DNA from: AR5 sp035762565
Lineage (GTDB): Bacteria > Methylomirabilota > Methylomirabilia > Rokubacteriales > CSP1-6
Direction of reading: 5' to 3'
Assembly (NCBI GenBank): GCA_035762565.1
Contig: DASTOJ010000296.1
Coordinates: forward strand, 1-16,202
DNA: 16,202 nt
Positions 1-6,719 of this stretch are shown in pieces. The position numbers and the translations under genes are program-made. Numbering within the stretch: position 1 is the first letter of the stretch; the number at the start of each line of letters is the position of its first letter. The notes beneath the pieces were generated by a model. The model worked only from the letters and a program-made list of their open reading frames with translations. It had not been told where the DNA came from and searched no databases.

Positions 1-761
1 TGTTCACCAGCAACCCCCTCGGCAACCAGTACACGTTCCGGTACAACACGCTGCACAAGCCGTTCGACAATCCCAAGGTCCGCCAGGCCGTCCTCCACGC
101 CTTCAACCAGGAGGACTTCCTCAAGGGCGTGATCGGTGACCCGACCTACTACAAGACCTGCAAGTCGTTCTTCCCGTGCGGCTCCCCGCTGGCCTCGACC
201 AAGGCCCTGGAGGGCCTGCTCGACTCCAACTTTGAGAAGTCCAAGGCGCTGCTCAAGGAGGCCGGCTACGACGGCACTCCCGTCCTCCTGATGCACTCGA
301 CCGATCTCGCGGTGCTCAACAACCTGGCGCCGGTCGCCAAGTCGCTGCTGGAGAAGGGCGGCTTCAAGGTCGACATGCACTCGATGGACTGGCAGACGCT
401 CGTCGCCCGGCGCGCCAAGAAGGACCTGCCCACGGCCGGCGGCTGGAACGCGTTTCTGACCTCGTGGGTGGCCGCCGACATCCTGAACCCGGTGATGATG
501 GGGTTCCTGAACGCCTCCTGCGAGAAGGCCATGTTCGGCTGGCCCTGCGACAAGGACATCGAGGGGCTGCGCGACGCCTTCTCGCGCGAGTCGAACCCGG
601 CCAAGCAGAAGCAGATCGCCGACCAGGTACAACTGCGGGCGGTGCAGTACCCGACCCATATCCCGCTCGGCCAGTGGTACGGCGCCTTCGCCCTGCGAAA
701 GAACGTCGACGGCGTGCTCGAGGCGCCCGTCACCGTCTTCTGGAACGTGACCAAGAAGTAA
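1..761 (+). CDS. ABC transporter solute-binding protein, family 5 (dipeptide/nickel type), C-terminal part
   Basis: The reading frame is open from the window edge (first full codon at base 3) to TAA 759-761, giving about 252 residues, roughly the C-terminal half of a family-5 periplasmic binding protein of about 500-550 residues. Typical features are a start like NTLHKPFDNPKVRQAV, which is the conserved segment with F/D-P-x-V-R-x-A, a helix of the type EKSKALLKEAGYDG, and an ending at a VDGV...FWNV segment. These proteins capture oligopeptides, dipeptides, nickel complexes or other small solutes for the permease pair encoded next. The N-terminal signal sequence and the ligand class are outside the window, so the substrate cannot be named. 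Two cysteine pairs (near window positions 160-180 and 520-546) may form disulfides; this is inference. It is followed after 63 bases by the permease genes. Confidence 0.9.
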   Translation, partial: FTSNPLGNQYTFRYNTLHKPFDNPKVRQAVLHAFNQEDFLKGVIGDPTYYKTCKSFFPCGSPLASTKALEGLLDSNFEKSKALLKEAGYDGTPVLLMHSTDLAVLNNLAPVAKSLLEKGGFKVDMHSMDWQTLVARRAKKDLPTAGGWNAFLTSWVAADILNPVMMGFLNASCEKAMFGWPCDKDIEGLRDAFSRESNPAKQKQIADQVQLRAVQYPTHIPLGQWYGAFALRKNVDGVLEAPVTVFWNVTKK

Positions 762-765
762 GCGC

Positions 766-789
766 GGTCCGGGCGGCGGCGCGCGGACC
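766..789 (+). other. Intercistronic hairpin between binding protein and permease genes
   Basis: GGTCCG (766-771) and CGGACC (784-789) form a perfect 6-bp stem with a 12-base GC-rich loop in the 63-base gap after the binding-protein stop codon. No T-run follows. In many ABC operons such hairpins protect the upstream message, so the binding protein is made in excess of the permeases. Whether this one does so is inference, and in DNA this GC-rich a 6-bp stem could arise by chance. Confidence 0.3.
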
Positions 790-824
790 CCGGATCCGCA
801 CGCCGCCGTCGCCCGCCGTCGAGA

Positions 825-1766
825 ATGCTGCCCTACGTCGGCCGCCGCCTCCTCGCCACCGTCCCCGTCATGACCGTGGTGGCGGTCGTCGTCTTCATGC
901 TGCTGCGGCTCACCACCGGCGACCCGGCCGCCATCATCGCCGGTGACAACGCGACGAGCCAGGACGTGGCGGCGATCCGCACCAAGCTCGGCCTGGACCG
1001 TCCGATCACCCGGCAGTTCGCGATCTGGATCGGCAACGTCCTCCGCGGCGACCTCGGCGAGTCGTTCTTCTTCAAGAAGCAGGTGAGCGAGCTGATCGTC
1101 GAGCGGGTCGAGCCCACGCTGGCGCTGGCCACGTGCACCCTCGTGCTGGCGGTCACGCTGGCGGTGCCGCTCGGTGTGCTCGCGGCCTGGCGGCGTGGCA
1201 CGTGGATCGACCGCGGGGTGATGGGGCTCTCGGTGCTCGGCTTTTCGGTGCCCGTGTTCGTGATCGGCTATGTGCTCATCTACCTGGTCGCGATCCAGCT
1301 GAACTGGCTGCCGGTGCAGGGTTACCAGCGACTGGCCGACGGCTTCGGCGGCTTCATCGAGCGGTTGATCCTGCCGTCGATCACCCTGGCCATCATCTAC
1401 GTGGCCCTCATCGCGCGCATCACCCGTGCCAGCGTGCTGGAGGTGCTCAACGCCGACCACGTCCGCACGGCCCGCGCCAAGGGCCTCGGCGACGCCGCCG
1501 TGCTCGTGCGCCACGTGCTGCGTAACGCGGCGGTGCCGATCGTGACGATCATCGGTCTCGGCGTGGCGCTGCTGATCGGCGGGGTGGTGGTGACGGAGTC
1601 CGTCTACGCGATCCCCGGCCTCGGCCGGTTGACCGTCGACGCCGTGCTGGCTCGCGACTATCCCACCGTGCAGGCGGTAATTCTATTGTTCTCGGTGGTC
1701 TACGTGCTGATCAACCTGGTGGTCGATCTCTCCTACACGCTTCTCGACCCGAGGATCCGTTATTGA
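825..1766 (+). CDS. ABC transporter permease, DppB/OppB type
   Basis: This 313-residue inner-membrane permease is the usual length for DppB/OppB. The start MLPYVGRRLLATVPVM opens the typical first membrane helix, followed by the family's periplasmic loop (about residues 35-90, with the characteristic LGLDRPI and GDLGES segments), then five further hydrophobic helices. The cytoplasmic EAA loop that docks on the ATPase lies near residues 210-235 (around DHVRTARAKGLG), and the protein ends in the conserved LLDPRIRY. It would pair with the DppC-like protein encoded next to form the translocation pore. The ATG at 825 has only a weak purine stretch (GAGA) before it. Its stop overlaps the next start by four bases, so the two permeases are translationally coupled. 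The substrate is not predictable beyond peptide/nickel-type solutes. Confidence 0.93.
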   Translation: MLPYVGRRLLATVPVMTVVAVVVFMLLRLTTGDPAAIIAGDNATSQDVAAIRTKLGLDRPITRQFAIWIGNVLRGDLGESFFFKKQVSELIVERVEPTLALATCTLVLAVTLAVPLGVLAAWRRGTWIDRGVMGLSVLGFSVPVFVIGYVLIYLVAIQLNWLPVQGYQRLADGFGGFIERLILPSITLAIIYVALIARITRASVLEVLNADHVRTARAKGLGDAAVLVRHVLRNAAVPIVTIIGLGVALLIGGVVVTESVYAIPGLGRLTVDAVLARDYPTVQAVILLFSVVYVLINLVVDLSYTLLDPRIRY

Positions 1767-2692
1767 AGGCGGTGGCCGAGCCGGTCGCGACGCGGTTGCT
1801 CGAGCCCGTCGCCGAGCGGGCCGGCGTCGCCCGCCTGATGACGCGCAACCGCAGCGTGCTCTTCGGCGGCACGATCCTGGCGGTCGTCGTGCTGGTGGCG
1901 CTGCTGGCGCCGGCGCTCGGCACCACGGATCCCGCCCGGGTCGAGCCGGTGCTGCGCAACAAGCGCCCGGGCGCGGTGGCCAGCACGCGGAACGCGGACG
2001 GCAGCCGGACCGAGCGCACGCACTGGATGGGCACCGACAGCCTCGGCCGCGACGTCTACAGCCGGGTCCTGTACGGCGCCCGGGTCTCGCTGATCGTGGG
2101 CCTCTCGGTGGCGCTGATCAGCACGGCGGTGGGCCTCGTCATCGGCGTGACGGCCGGGTACGTCCGCTGGCTGGACGGCGTCGTGATGCGGATCATGGAC
2201 GGCCTCATGTCGATCCCGGCGATCCTGCTGGCCATCGGGCTGGTGTCGCTGTCGCGGGCGGGGCTGCGCACGGTCATCATCGCCATCGTCATCCCCGAGG
2301 TGCCGCGCGTGGTGCGCCTCGTCCGCTCGGTGGTCCTCTCGATCCGGGAAGAGCCCTACGTGGAGGCGGCGACGGCGCTGGGAGCGCGCCTTCCGGCGCT
2401 GCTCGCCCGCCACGTGCTTCCCAACACGCTGGCCCCGCTGATCGTGCAGGGCACGTTCATCTGCGCCTCGGCGATCCTGGTCGAGGCGATCCTGTCGTTC
2501 CTCGGCGTGGGCATCCCCCCGGAGACGCCGACCTGGGGCAACATCATGGCCGAGGGCCGGGCGCTGTTCCGGATCTTTCCCCACAACATCCTCTTCCCCG
2601 GGGTCTTCCTGGCGCTCACCGTGCTGGGCGTGAACATCCTCGGCGACGGCCTGCGCGACTCGCTCGATCCGCGCCTGCGCTCGAGGTTGTGA
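1763..2692 (+). CDS. ABC transporter permease, DppC/OppC type
   Basis: This 309-residue permease is the partner of the preceding DppB-like protein. I chose the TTG start at 1763: it overlaps the upstream TGA (TTGA, 1763-1766) and has GAGGA at 1751-1755, seven bases ahead. The order is a cytoplasmic N-terminus with the OppC-type segment around residue 30 (MTRNRSVLFG), the first membrane helix, then the family signature HWMGTDSLGRDVYSRVLYG near residues 90-110. Further helices follow, with an EAA loop around EPYVEAATALGA and the typical SFLGVGIPPETPTWG and DGLRDSLDPRLR ends. Its ATPase partners (DppD/DppF type) are not downstream. They may lie upstream of the window, or the transporter may share ATPases encoded elsewhere. 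Confidence 0.93.
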   Translation: MKAVAEPVATRLLEPVAERAGVARLMTRNRSVLFGGTILAVVVLVALLAPALGTTDPARVEPVLRNKRPGAVASTRNADGSRTERTHWMGTDSLGRDVYSRVLYGARVSLIVGLSVALISTAVGLVIGVTAGYVRWLDGVVMRIMDGLMSIPAILLAIGLVSLSRAGLRTVIIAIVIPEVPRVVRLVRSVVLSIREEPYVEAATALGARLPALLARHVLPNTLAPLIVQGTFICASAILVEAILSFLGVGIPPETPTWGNIMAEGRALFRIFPHNILFPGVFLALTVLGVNILGDGLRDSLDPRLRSRL

Positions 2693-2693
2693 G

Positions 2694-4067
2694 GTGAGCG
2701 GGAGCACCGCCGAGGTCGTCGTCTGCGGCGCCGGCATCGCCGGCATCGCCGCCGCCTACCACCTGGCCGTGCGCCGCGGCGTGAGCGGCGTCGTGCTGGT
2801 GGATGAACGGCCCCCGCTGTCGCTCACCAGCGACAAGTCGGCCGAGTGCTATCGCAACTGGTGGCCGGGCCCGGGCGACGCCATGGTCGCCGCCATGAAC
2901 CGCAGCATCGACCTCCTCGAGGAGCTGGCCCGCGAGAGCGGCAACGTCTTTCGCATGAACCGGCGGGGCTACCTGTTCGCCACCGCCGATCCCGCCCGCG
3001 TCCCCCGGTTCCTGAGCGCGGCCCGGGAGGCCGCGGCGCTCGGCGCCGGCCCCGTGCGGCTGCACGAAGGTCCCGGCAGCGACTATCAGCCGGCGCCGGC
3101 CATCGGCTTCGAGGCGCAGCCGGCGGGCAGTGACGTGATCACCGACCGCGCGCTCATCCGACGCCACTTCGGCTGGCTCGCCGACGACACGGTCGCGGTG
3201 CTCCACGCGCGTCGGTGCGGCTGGCTGAGCGGCCAGCAGCTCGGCATGTACCTGCTCGAGCGGGCGCGCGACAAGGGCGTGCGGCTGCTGACGGCGCGCG
3301 TCGCGGGCGTCGAGACTGCGGGCGGCCGCGTCGCGGCGGTGCAGGTGAGCGGCGCCGGCGGCACGCGCACGCTGGCGACACCGCGCTTCGTGGCCGCTGG
3401 CGGCCCCATGCTGCGCGCGCTGGGCCGGCTGGTCGGCGTGGAGCTGCCCGTGTTCTGCGAGCGTCACGCCAAGGCCACGTTCGACGACACGCTCGGTGCG
3501 CTCCCGCGTGACGCACCGCTGACGATCTGGACCGATCCCGTGCGGCTGCCGTGGACCGAGGAGGAGCGCGTCGAGCTGGGCGGCTCCGAGCACCGCCGGC
3601 TGCTCGAGGAGTTCCCCGCCGGGGTGCACGGGCGGCCGGAGGGCGCGGGCGACAGCCGGAGCGTGCTGCTGATCTGGACCTACGACGTGAAGCCTGTCGC
3701 CCCGACCTTTCCCGTCCCATTCGATCCCGCGTACGCCGAGATCGCGATCCGCGGGATGTCGCGCATGGTGCCGGCGATGACCGGGTACCTGTCGCGCCTG
3801 CCGCGCGCGTTCGTCGACGGCGGCTACTACACCAAGACGCGCGAGAACCGCTTCCTGGCCGGCCCGCTGCCGCTCGAGGGCGCCTACGTGCTCGGCGCGC
3901 TGTCCGGCTACGGGATCATGGCCTCCAACACCGCCGCCGACCTGCTGGCCGACCACGTGACCGGCCGGCCGCTGCCCCCCTATGCCCCGGCCTTTCTCCC
4001 GAGCCGCTACGACGATCCCGCCTACCGCGCCCTGCTCGAGGGCTGGGGGGACTCAGGCCAGCTCTGA
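2694..4067 (+). CDS. FAD-dependent oxidoreductase of the DAO (D-amino acid/sarcosine oxidase) family
   Basis: This 457-residue protein starts with a Rossmann dinucleotide-binding motif, GAGIAGIAAAYHLA (about residues 11-24), ending in an acidic residue (VDE) that binds the FAD ribose. An SDKSAECYRNWWPGPGD segment near residues 46-62 matches the flavin-contacting region of DAO-family oxidases. A middle region (SGQQLGMYLLERARDKGV) corresponds to the second FAD-binding strand-helix, and the C-terminal ALSGYGIMASNTAADLLAD is the closing FAD motif. The family oxidises amines or secondary amino acids to imines, as in glycine, sarcosine and D-amino acid oxidases. The GTG start at 2694 begins one base after the permease stop and has GAGG at 2683-2686, seven bases ahead, so it belongs to the transporter operon. 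The context suggests it acts on the imported solute, possibly an amine or amino-acid derivative; that is inference. No metal or iron-sulfur motif is seen. Confidence 0.85.
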   Translation: MSGSTAEVVVCGAGIAGIAAAYHLAVRRGVSGVVLVDERPPLSLTSDKSAECYRNWWPGPGDAMVAAMNRSIDLLEELARESGNVFRMNRRGYLFATADPARVPRFLSAAREAAALGAGPVRLHEGPGSDYQPAPAIGFEAQPAGSDVITDRALIRRHFGWLADDTVAVLHARRCGWLSGQQLGMYLLERARDKGVRLLTARVAGVETAGGRVAAVQVSGAGGTRTLATPRFVAAGGPMLRALGRLVGVELPVFCERHAKATFDDTLGALPRDAPLTIWTDPVRLPWTEEERVELGGSEHRRLLEEFPAGVHGRPEGAGDSRSVLLIWTYDVKPVAPTFPVPFDPAYAEIAIRGMSRMVPAMTGYLSRLPRAFVDGGYYTKTRENRFLAGPLPLEGAYVLGALSGYGIMASNTAADLLADHVTGRPLPPYAPAFLPSRYDDPAYRALLEGWGDSGQL

Positions 4068-4210
4068 GCGCTTGCCCTCGCGAGCGACCCGCTCGATGTA
4101 GTCGACGAACGGGCGAAGGGATCGAAGCCGATGGAGCACGGGCCGGAACCGTAGACAAGCGCCGGTAGGCCGTGACCCGGGTCCGCGCGGGCAGTCACCG
4201 TTCGGACGCT

Positions 4211-4228
4211 TGTGTTACTCTGCACACA
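4211..4228 (+). promoter_or_regulatory. vapB promoter (extended -10, leaderless) inside an inverted repeat
   Basis: TG-T-TACTCT (4213-4221) is an extended -10 element whose last T lies exactly seven bases before the A of the vapB ATG at 4228. The predicted +1 is therefore the start codon itself, consistent with the absence of a Shine-Dalgarno sequence. No good -35 is visible at the right spacing. TGTGT (4211-4215) and ACACA (4224-4228) form a 5-bp inverted repeat bracketing the -10. Ribbon-helix-helix antitoxins usually repress their own operon by binding such repeats over the promoter, so this is the candidate VapB operator. Confidence 0.45.
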
Positions 4229-4461
4229 TGGACACGACAATTCGCAACCTGGACGAGCGGCTCTACCGGGAACTGAAGGCGCGGGCGGCCCTCAGCGGAA
4301 AGACGATCGGCGAGCTGGTGACCGAGGCGATCCGCGGCTACCTCGTGAGATCTTCATCGCTGCCCAAGCGGGGGAGTCTCCGCGATCTCAGGCCGGAAGC
4401 GTATCCCAAGGGCAACGAACGGCTCAGCGAGCAAGTGGACGCCGTCGTCTACGGCGCCTGA
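4228..4461 (+). CDS. vapB: VapB-type ribbon-helix-helix antitoxin
   Basis: This 77-residue protein is placed directly before a PIN-domain toxin. The N-terminus (TTIRNLDERLYRELKARA, residues 3-20) has the beta-strand and first helix of a ribbon-helix-helix DNA-binding fold. LSGKTIGELVTEAIRGYL (about residues 22-39) supplies the second helix. The C-terminal tail after about residue 45, with the short motif GNERLSEQVDAVVYG, is the likely toxin-wrapping segment. I chose ATG 4228 rather than an in-frame upstream start at 4210 because the ribbon strand begins at residue 3 and an extended -10 sits exactly seven bases before the ATG. The protein should neutralise VapC and autorepress the operon. The gap to the toxin gene is 10 bases. 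Confidence 0.85.
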   Translation: MDTTIRNLDERLYRELKARAALSGKTIGELVTEAIRGYLVRSSSLPKRGSLRDLRPEAYPKGNERLSEQVDAVVYGA

Positions 4462-4471
4462 GACCGTCGGC

Positions 4472-4879
4472 ATGATCGTCCTCGACTCCAGCTTGCTCGT
4501 CGCCTATCACAACCGGCGCGACGTTCATCACGCCGCGGCGGCGGTCACCATGGAGCGCCTGGTGGGCGGCGAATGGGGCTCCGCGCTCCTGCTCGAGTAC
4601 GTGTTCCTGGAGGTCGTCACCGTGCTCATCGCGCGCCGCGGGCGCGACGTCGCCGTACGGGTCGCCACGGTCCTGCTGGAGGCCCGTGAGGTCGAGCTGG
4701 TGCCCTCTTCGGACATGTTCCTCGATGTCGTGGAGACCTTCCGGGCCCAGCGCCACGGCCGCCTGAGCTTCACGGACGCCGCAATCGTCACGGTGGCCCG
4801 TCGCCGCGACGCCCGCTTCGTCGCCACGTTCGACCGGGACTTCCGGCAGGTGGAGGCTCTGACGGTGGTGCCCGACTGA
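4472..4879 (+). CDS. vapC: VapC-type PIN-domain ribonuclease toxin
   Basis: This 135-residue PIN-domain protein is of normal VapC length. The acidic residues expected to bind Mg2+ are all present: D5 in MIVLDSSLLVAY, E47 in YVFLEVVTVL, D102 in FTDAAIV, and D121/D123 in TFDRDF. VapC toxins cut specific RNAs (tRNA or rRNA loops) when released from VapB; the target of this one cannot be predicted. The ATG at 4472 lies 10 bases after the antitoxin stop with only a weak GAG upstream, so translation probably depends on vapB translation. An intact active site and an intact antitoxin suggest a working pair rather than a relic. Confidence 0.88.
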   Translation: MIVLDSSLLVAYHNRRDVHHAAAAVTMERLVGGEWGSALLLEYVFLEVVTVLIARRGRDVAVRVATVLLEAREVELVPSSDMFLDVVETFRAQRHGRLSFTDAAIVTVARRRDARFVATFDRDFRQVEALTVVPD

Positions 4880-4904
4880 ACGCCCCCAGGGGGGTCTGGG
4901 TGAT

Positions 4905-4936
4905 GCGGCGCGGAGGACCGGCTCCCTCCGCGCCGC
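4905..4936. terminator. Strong hairpin between vapC and the convergent amidohydrolase gene
   Basis: GCGGCGCGGAGG (4905-4916) and CCTCCGCGCCGC (4925-4936) form a perfect 12-bp stem with an 8-base loop. It lies in the 72-base gap between two converging genes, the position expected for a bidirectional terminator. There is no T-tract on either side, so intrinsic termination would be atypical. It may instead block or slow polymerase or protect both 3' ends. Confidence 0.55.
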
Positions 4937-4951
4937 CCAGCGCCAGCCTGG

Positions 4952-6454
4952 CTAGCCCGACCGGCGCGCGACGTAGCCGTAGCGGGCGTTGCTGCGCTCG
5001 CCGCCGGCGGCCAGGTACTCGGAGCGGATTGCTGCGATCTTGTCGTTAGTGATGTCGCCCAGCGCTGCCTTGATCTGGACGTTGTAGAGCTTGGCCGCGT
5101 TGCCGCCGAAGATGGCGGTCTTGACCCGGCCGTCGGCCGACCCCAGGACCGCGAACTTGTGCTTCTTGCGCATGTCCTCGGGGATCTCCAGCCGCCGCAG
5201 CGCCTCGATCTGCCACTGCGGCGAGCCGTACCACACCGAGTCCGACCCCCACAGCACCCGGTCGCTGCCGAGGCCGCGCACCAGCGTGCCCATGAAGGCG
5301 GCGGCGAACCGGGGGTTGGACACCGCGCAGGTGGCGAACGCGGTGCCGATCTCGGCATAGACGTTCTTCACGCCGTGCTTGGCCGGGATCTCGGCGAGGT
5401 CGGTCGCCCACTGGATGCGGCCGGTCTTGTCGAACTCGGCCAACGAGGTGTCCGGCGACTCCTGGAACGGGCGCAGCGCGGCGTGGTAGATGACGAAGTT
5501 GATCTTGGGCCAGTCCTTGGCCGCCTTGCCGAGGTCGTTGACGGTCGCGTACTCCCACACGCCGGGCCACGACTTCTCGTAGTCGGCCGGGAGCAGGCCC
5601 TTGTGGATACACACGGTCGTGATGCCGGCCTTGACGATCTTCTCGTAGAACGGATAGACGAGCTTCTCGTCGTCCAGGCGCCAGTACGAGCCGAGTTTCG
5701 ACGGGAACAGCGGGTCGCCGACCGTATACCCCTTCCAGCTGTCGGGCTTGAGGCTGGCGATCGCGCGATCGACCTCGTTCAACCAGCCGTCCTTCTTGGG
5801 CGTGAAGACCGTGTGGGCCAGCATGCGACGCGAGCCCGCGGTCCGGTTGATGGCGGTCCGCCCGGCCACGATCTGATCGTTGCTGAGCAGGTCCCAGGTC
5901 GGGTCGTCGAACGGCGCGCCGGAGAGCAGTGCCACCTTGGTGTCGCTGTCGACGAACACCTCCTTGACGTAGTTCTCGAACTTGAAACGGTAGAGGTCGT
6001 TCTCCCTGGTCAGCGCCGGGTTCCAGTGCTGCTTGGCATACTGGGCCAGGCCGAGCAGCCCGTCCTGCTTGAAGTCGTCGCGCACGAAGTGCGTCTGCAC
6101 GTCGAAGATGAACTGGCCGGAGAGCGCCCCGGCCCGCGCCGCCGCCACCCCCGGTTGCTGGGCCTCGACCGGCGTCACCTCGAACACGGGTCCGAAGACC
6201 TCGTTCATGGCGAGAAAGGCGGCCGCCATCCCGGCTGCACTGGCCAGAAATTGGCGGCGACTCTGGCCGTGCCGGCGGCCGAGTTGCCCGGCCATCTCCT
6301 GGATGCGCGCCTCGACCCGCTGCTGCTCGGGCGTCTGCGGTAAGGGGTTGAACTCGCCGTTCGACACGATCTGGGTCGGGACCGGCGAGCGGAAGGCTGC
6401 GGTCTCGGCCGGGGCGGTGCGAGTGAGCTCCGCGGGACTGAGATAGTGGGGCAT
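4952..6454 (-). CDS. Tat-exported amidohydrolase-2 family protein
   Basis: This 500-residue metal-dependent hydrolase/decarboxylase-like protein has a twin-arginine export signal, SRRQFLASAAGMAAAFLAM (about residues 65-83). The signal is preceded by an unusually long 64-residue N-terminal region. The mature part begins with strand and metal motif FIFDVQTHF (residues 115-123), where the usual HxH reads Q120-T-H122. Other likely metal or active-site residues are H284 (CIHKG), H324 (IYHAA) and D405 (LWGSDSVW), followed by a C-terminal FGGNAAKLYN. Amidohydrolase-2 proteins include aminocarboxymuconate-semialdehyde and related decarboxylases and lactone hydrolases; the substrate is not predictable. 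The ATG at 6454 is well supported by AGGAGGT five bases upstream. The gene stands alone on this strand with its own promoter. Export suggests it acts in the periplasm. Confidence 0.85.
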   Translation of the reverse strand: MPHYLSPAELTRTAPAETAAFRSPVPTQIVSNGEFNPLPQTPEQQRVEARIQEMAGQLGRRHGQSRRQFLASAAGMAAAFLAMNEVFGPVFEVTPVEAQQPGVAAARAGALSGQFIFDVQTHFVRDDFKQDGLLGLAQYAKQHWNPALTRENDLYRFKFENYVKEVFVDSDTKVALLSGAPFDDPTWDLLSNDQIVAGRTAINRTAGSRRMLAHTVFTPKKDGWLNEVDRAIASLKPDSWKGYTVGDPLFPSKLGSYWRLDDEKLVYPFYEKIVKAGITTVCIHKGLLPADYEKSWPGVWEYATVNDLGKAAKDWPKINFVIYHAALRPFQESPDTSLAEFDKTGRIQWATDLAEIPAKHGVKNVYAEIGTAFATCAVSNPRFAAAFMGTLVRGLGSDRVLWGSDSVWYGSPQWQIEALRRLEIPEDMRKKHKFAVLGSADGRVKTAIFGGNAAKLYNVQIKAALGDITNDKIAAIRSEYLAAGGERSNARYGYVARRSG

Positions 6455-6459
6455 CGCTG

Positions 6460-6466
6460 ACCTCCT
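6460..6466 (-). promoter_or_regulatory. Shine-Dalgarno site of the amidohydrolase gene
   Basis: AGGAGGT on the minus strand, five bases before the ATG at 6454, is one of the strongest ribosome-binding sites in the window. It fixes the start of the long N-terminal extension, which would otherwise be questioned because the Tat motif begins only at residue 65. Confidence 0.7.
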
Positions 6467-6495
6467 GCGACGCGGTCCTTGCGTCGGCAGCCCCC

Positions 6496-6524
6496 AGCCT
6501 AGAGGAGTCCGCGAGCGAGCTCAA
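6496..6524 (-). promoter_or_regulatory. Candidate sigma70 promoter of the amidohydrolase gene
   Basis: On the minus strand TTGAGC (6524-6519) and TAGGCT (6501-6496) are separated by exactly 17 bases. This would start transcription near 6489 and give a leader of about 35 bases that carries the strong ribosome-binding site. The -10 has the key T, A and final T. No operator-like repeat is seen. Confidence 0.45.
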
Positions 6525-6684
6525 GCGGGCTGGAACTGACGTAGCCCGCGCCCCCTCCGACGATCGGGTCGGTCTGCTCGTCAGCCAGAGAGGGCGGCGC
6601 CCATCGGCCCACGAGAATCTTCGCGTCGGGGACCTCTTGTCGCACGACTGCCTGGGCGATGGAAGGGTTCCGGCAATGTTGCTA
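6499..6684 (-). pseudogene. Possible remnant of a C-terminal protein-coding end
   Basis: Between stop codons at 6682-6684 and 6499-6501 the minus strand holds about 60 codons reading VVRQEVPDAKILVGRWAPP ... GGGAGYVSSSPLELARGLL. The sequence has a protein-like pattern: a charged helix, a hydrophobic ILVGRW strand, a glycine turn, then an amphipathic end. From memory it recalls the C-terminal domain found on some AI-2E-type transporters or receiver/cobalamin-binding-like folds (ILVG(R)W then AGA...), but I cannot confirm this. There is no ribosome-binding site and only an internal GTG (6643-6645) as a start. I read it as the tail of a gene lost by deletion; a 48-residue small protein is the alternative. 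Confidence 0.35.
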
Positions 6685-6688
6685 ACCT
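6680..6688 (+). promoter_or_regulatory. Extended -10 promoter of the small lipoprotein gene
   Basis: TG-C-TAACCT (6680-6688) is an extended -10 with predicted start of transcription near 6695, about 25 bases ahead of the ATG at 6720. No -35 of note is visible. The last base of the -10 is the first base of an 18-bp perfect palindrome. Confidence 0.4.
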
Positions 6689-6705
6689 GGGCGTTCGAAC
6701 GCCCA
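6688..6705. repeat. 18-bp perfect palindrome over the lipoprotein transcription start
   Basis: TGGGCGTTCGAACGCCCA reads the same on both strands with no spacer, and its centre (6696.5) falls beside the predicted +1 at 6695. A transcript starting there would contain only half of it, so an RNA hairpin is unlikely to be its role. A dimeric repressor site is the simplest reading. I did not notice another copy in the window. Confidence 0.5.
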
Positions 6706-6719
6706 AGCGAGCGGTCAGC

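Noticed and set aside
4081..4095. Small hairpin CGAGCG-ACC-CGCTCG just after the FAD oxidoreductase gene as a terminator
   Set aside because: Only 6 bp with a 3-base loop and no T-run; such stems are frequent by chance at this GC content.
6669..6682. A possible sigma54 promoter before the small lipoprotein (GGCAATGTTGCT)
   Set aside because: GG and GC are seven bases apart instead of ten, so it cannot serve as a -24/-12 element; an extended -10 explains the region better.
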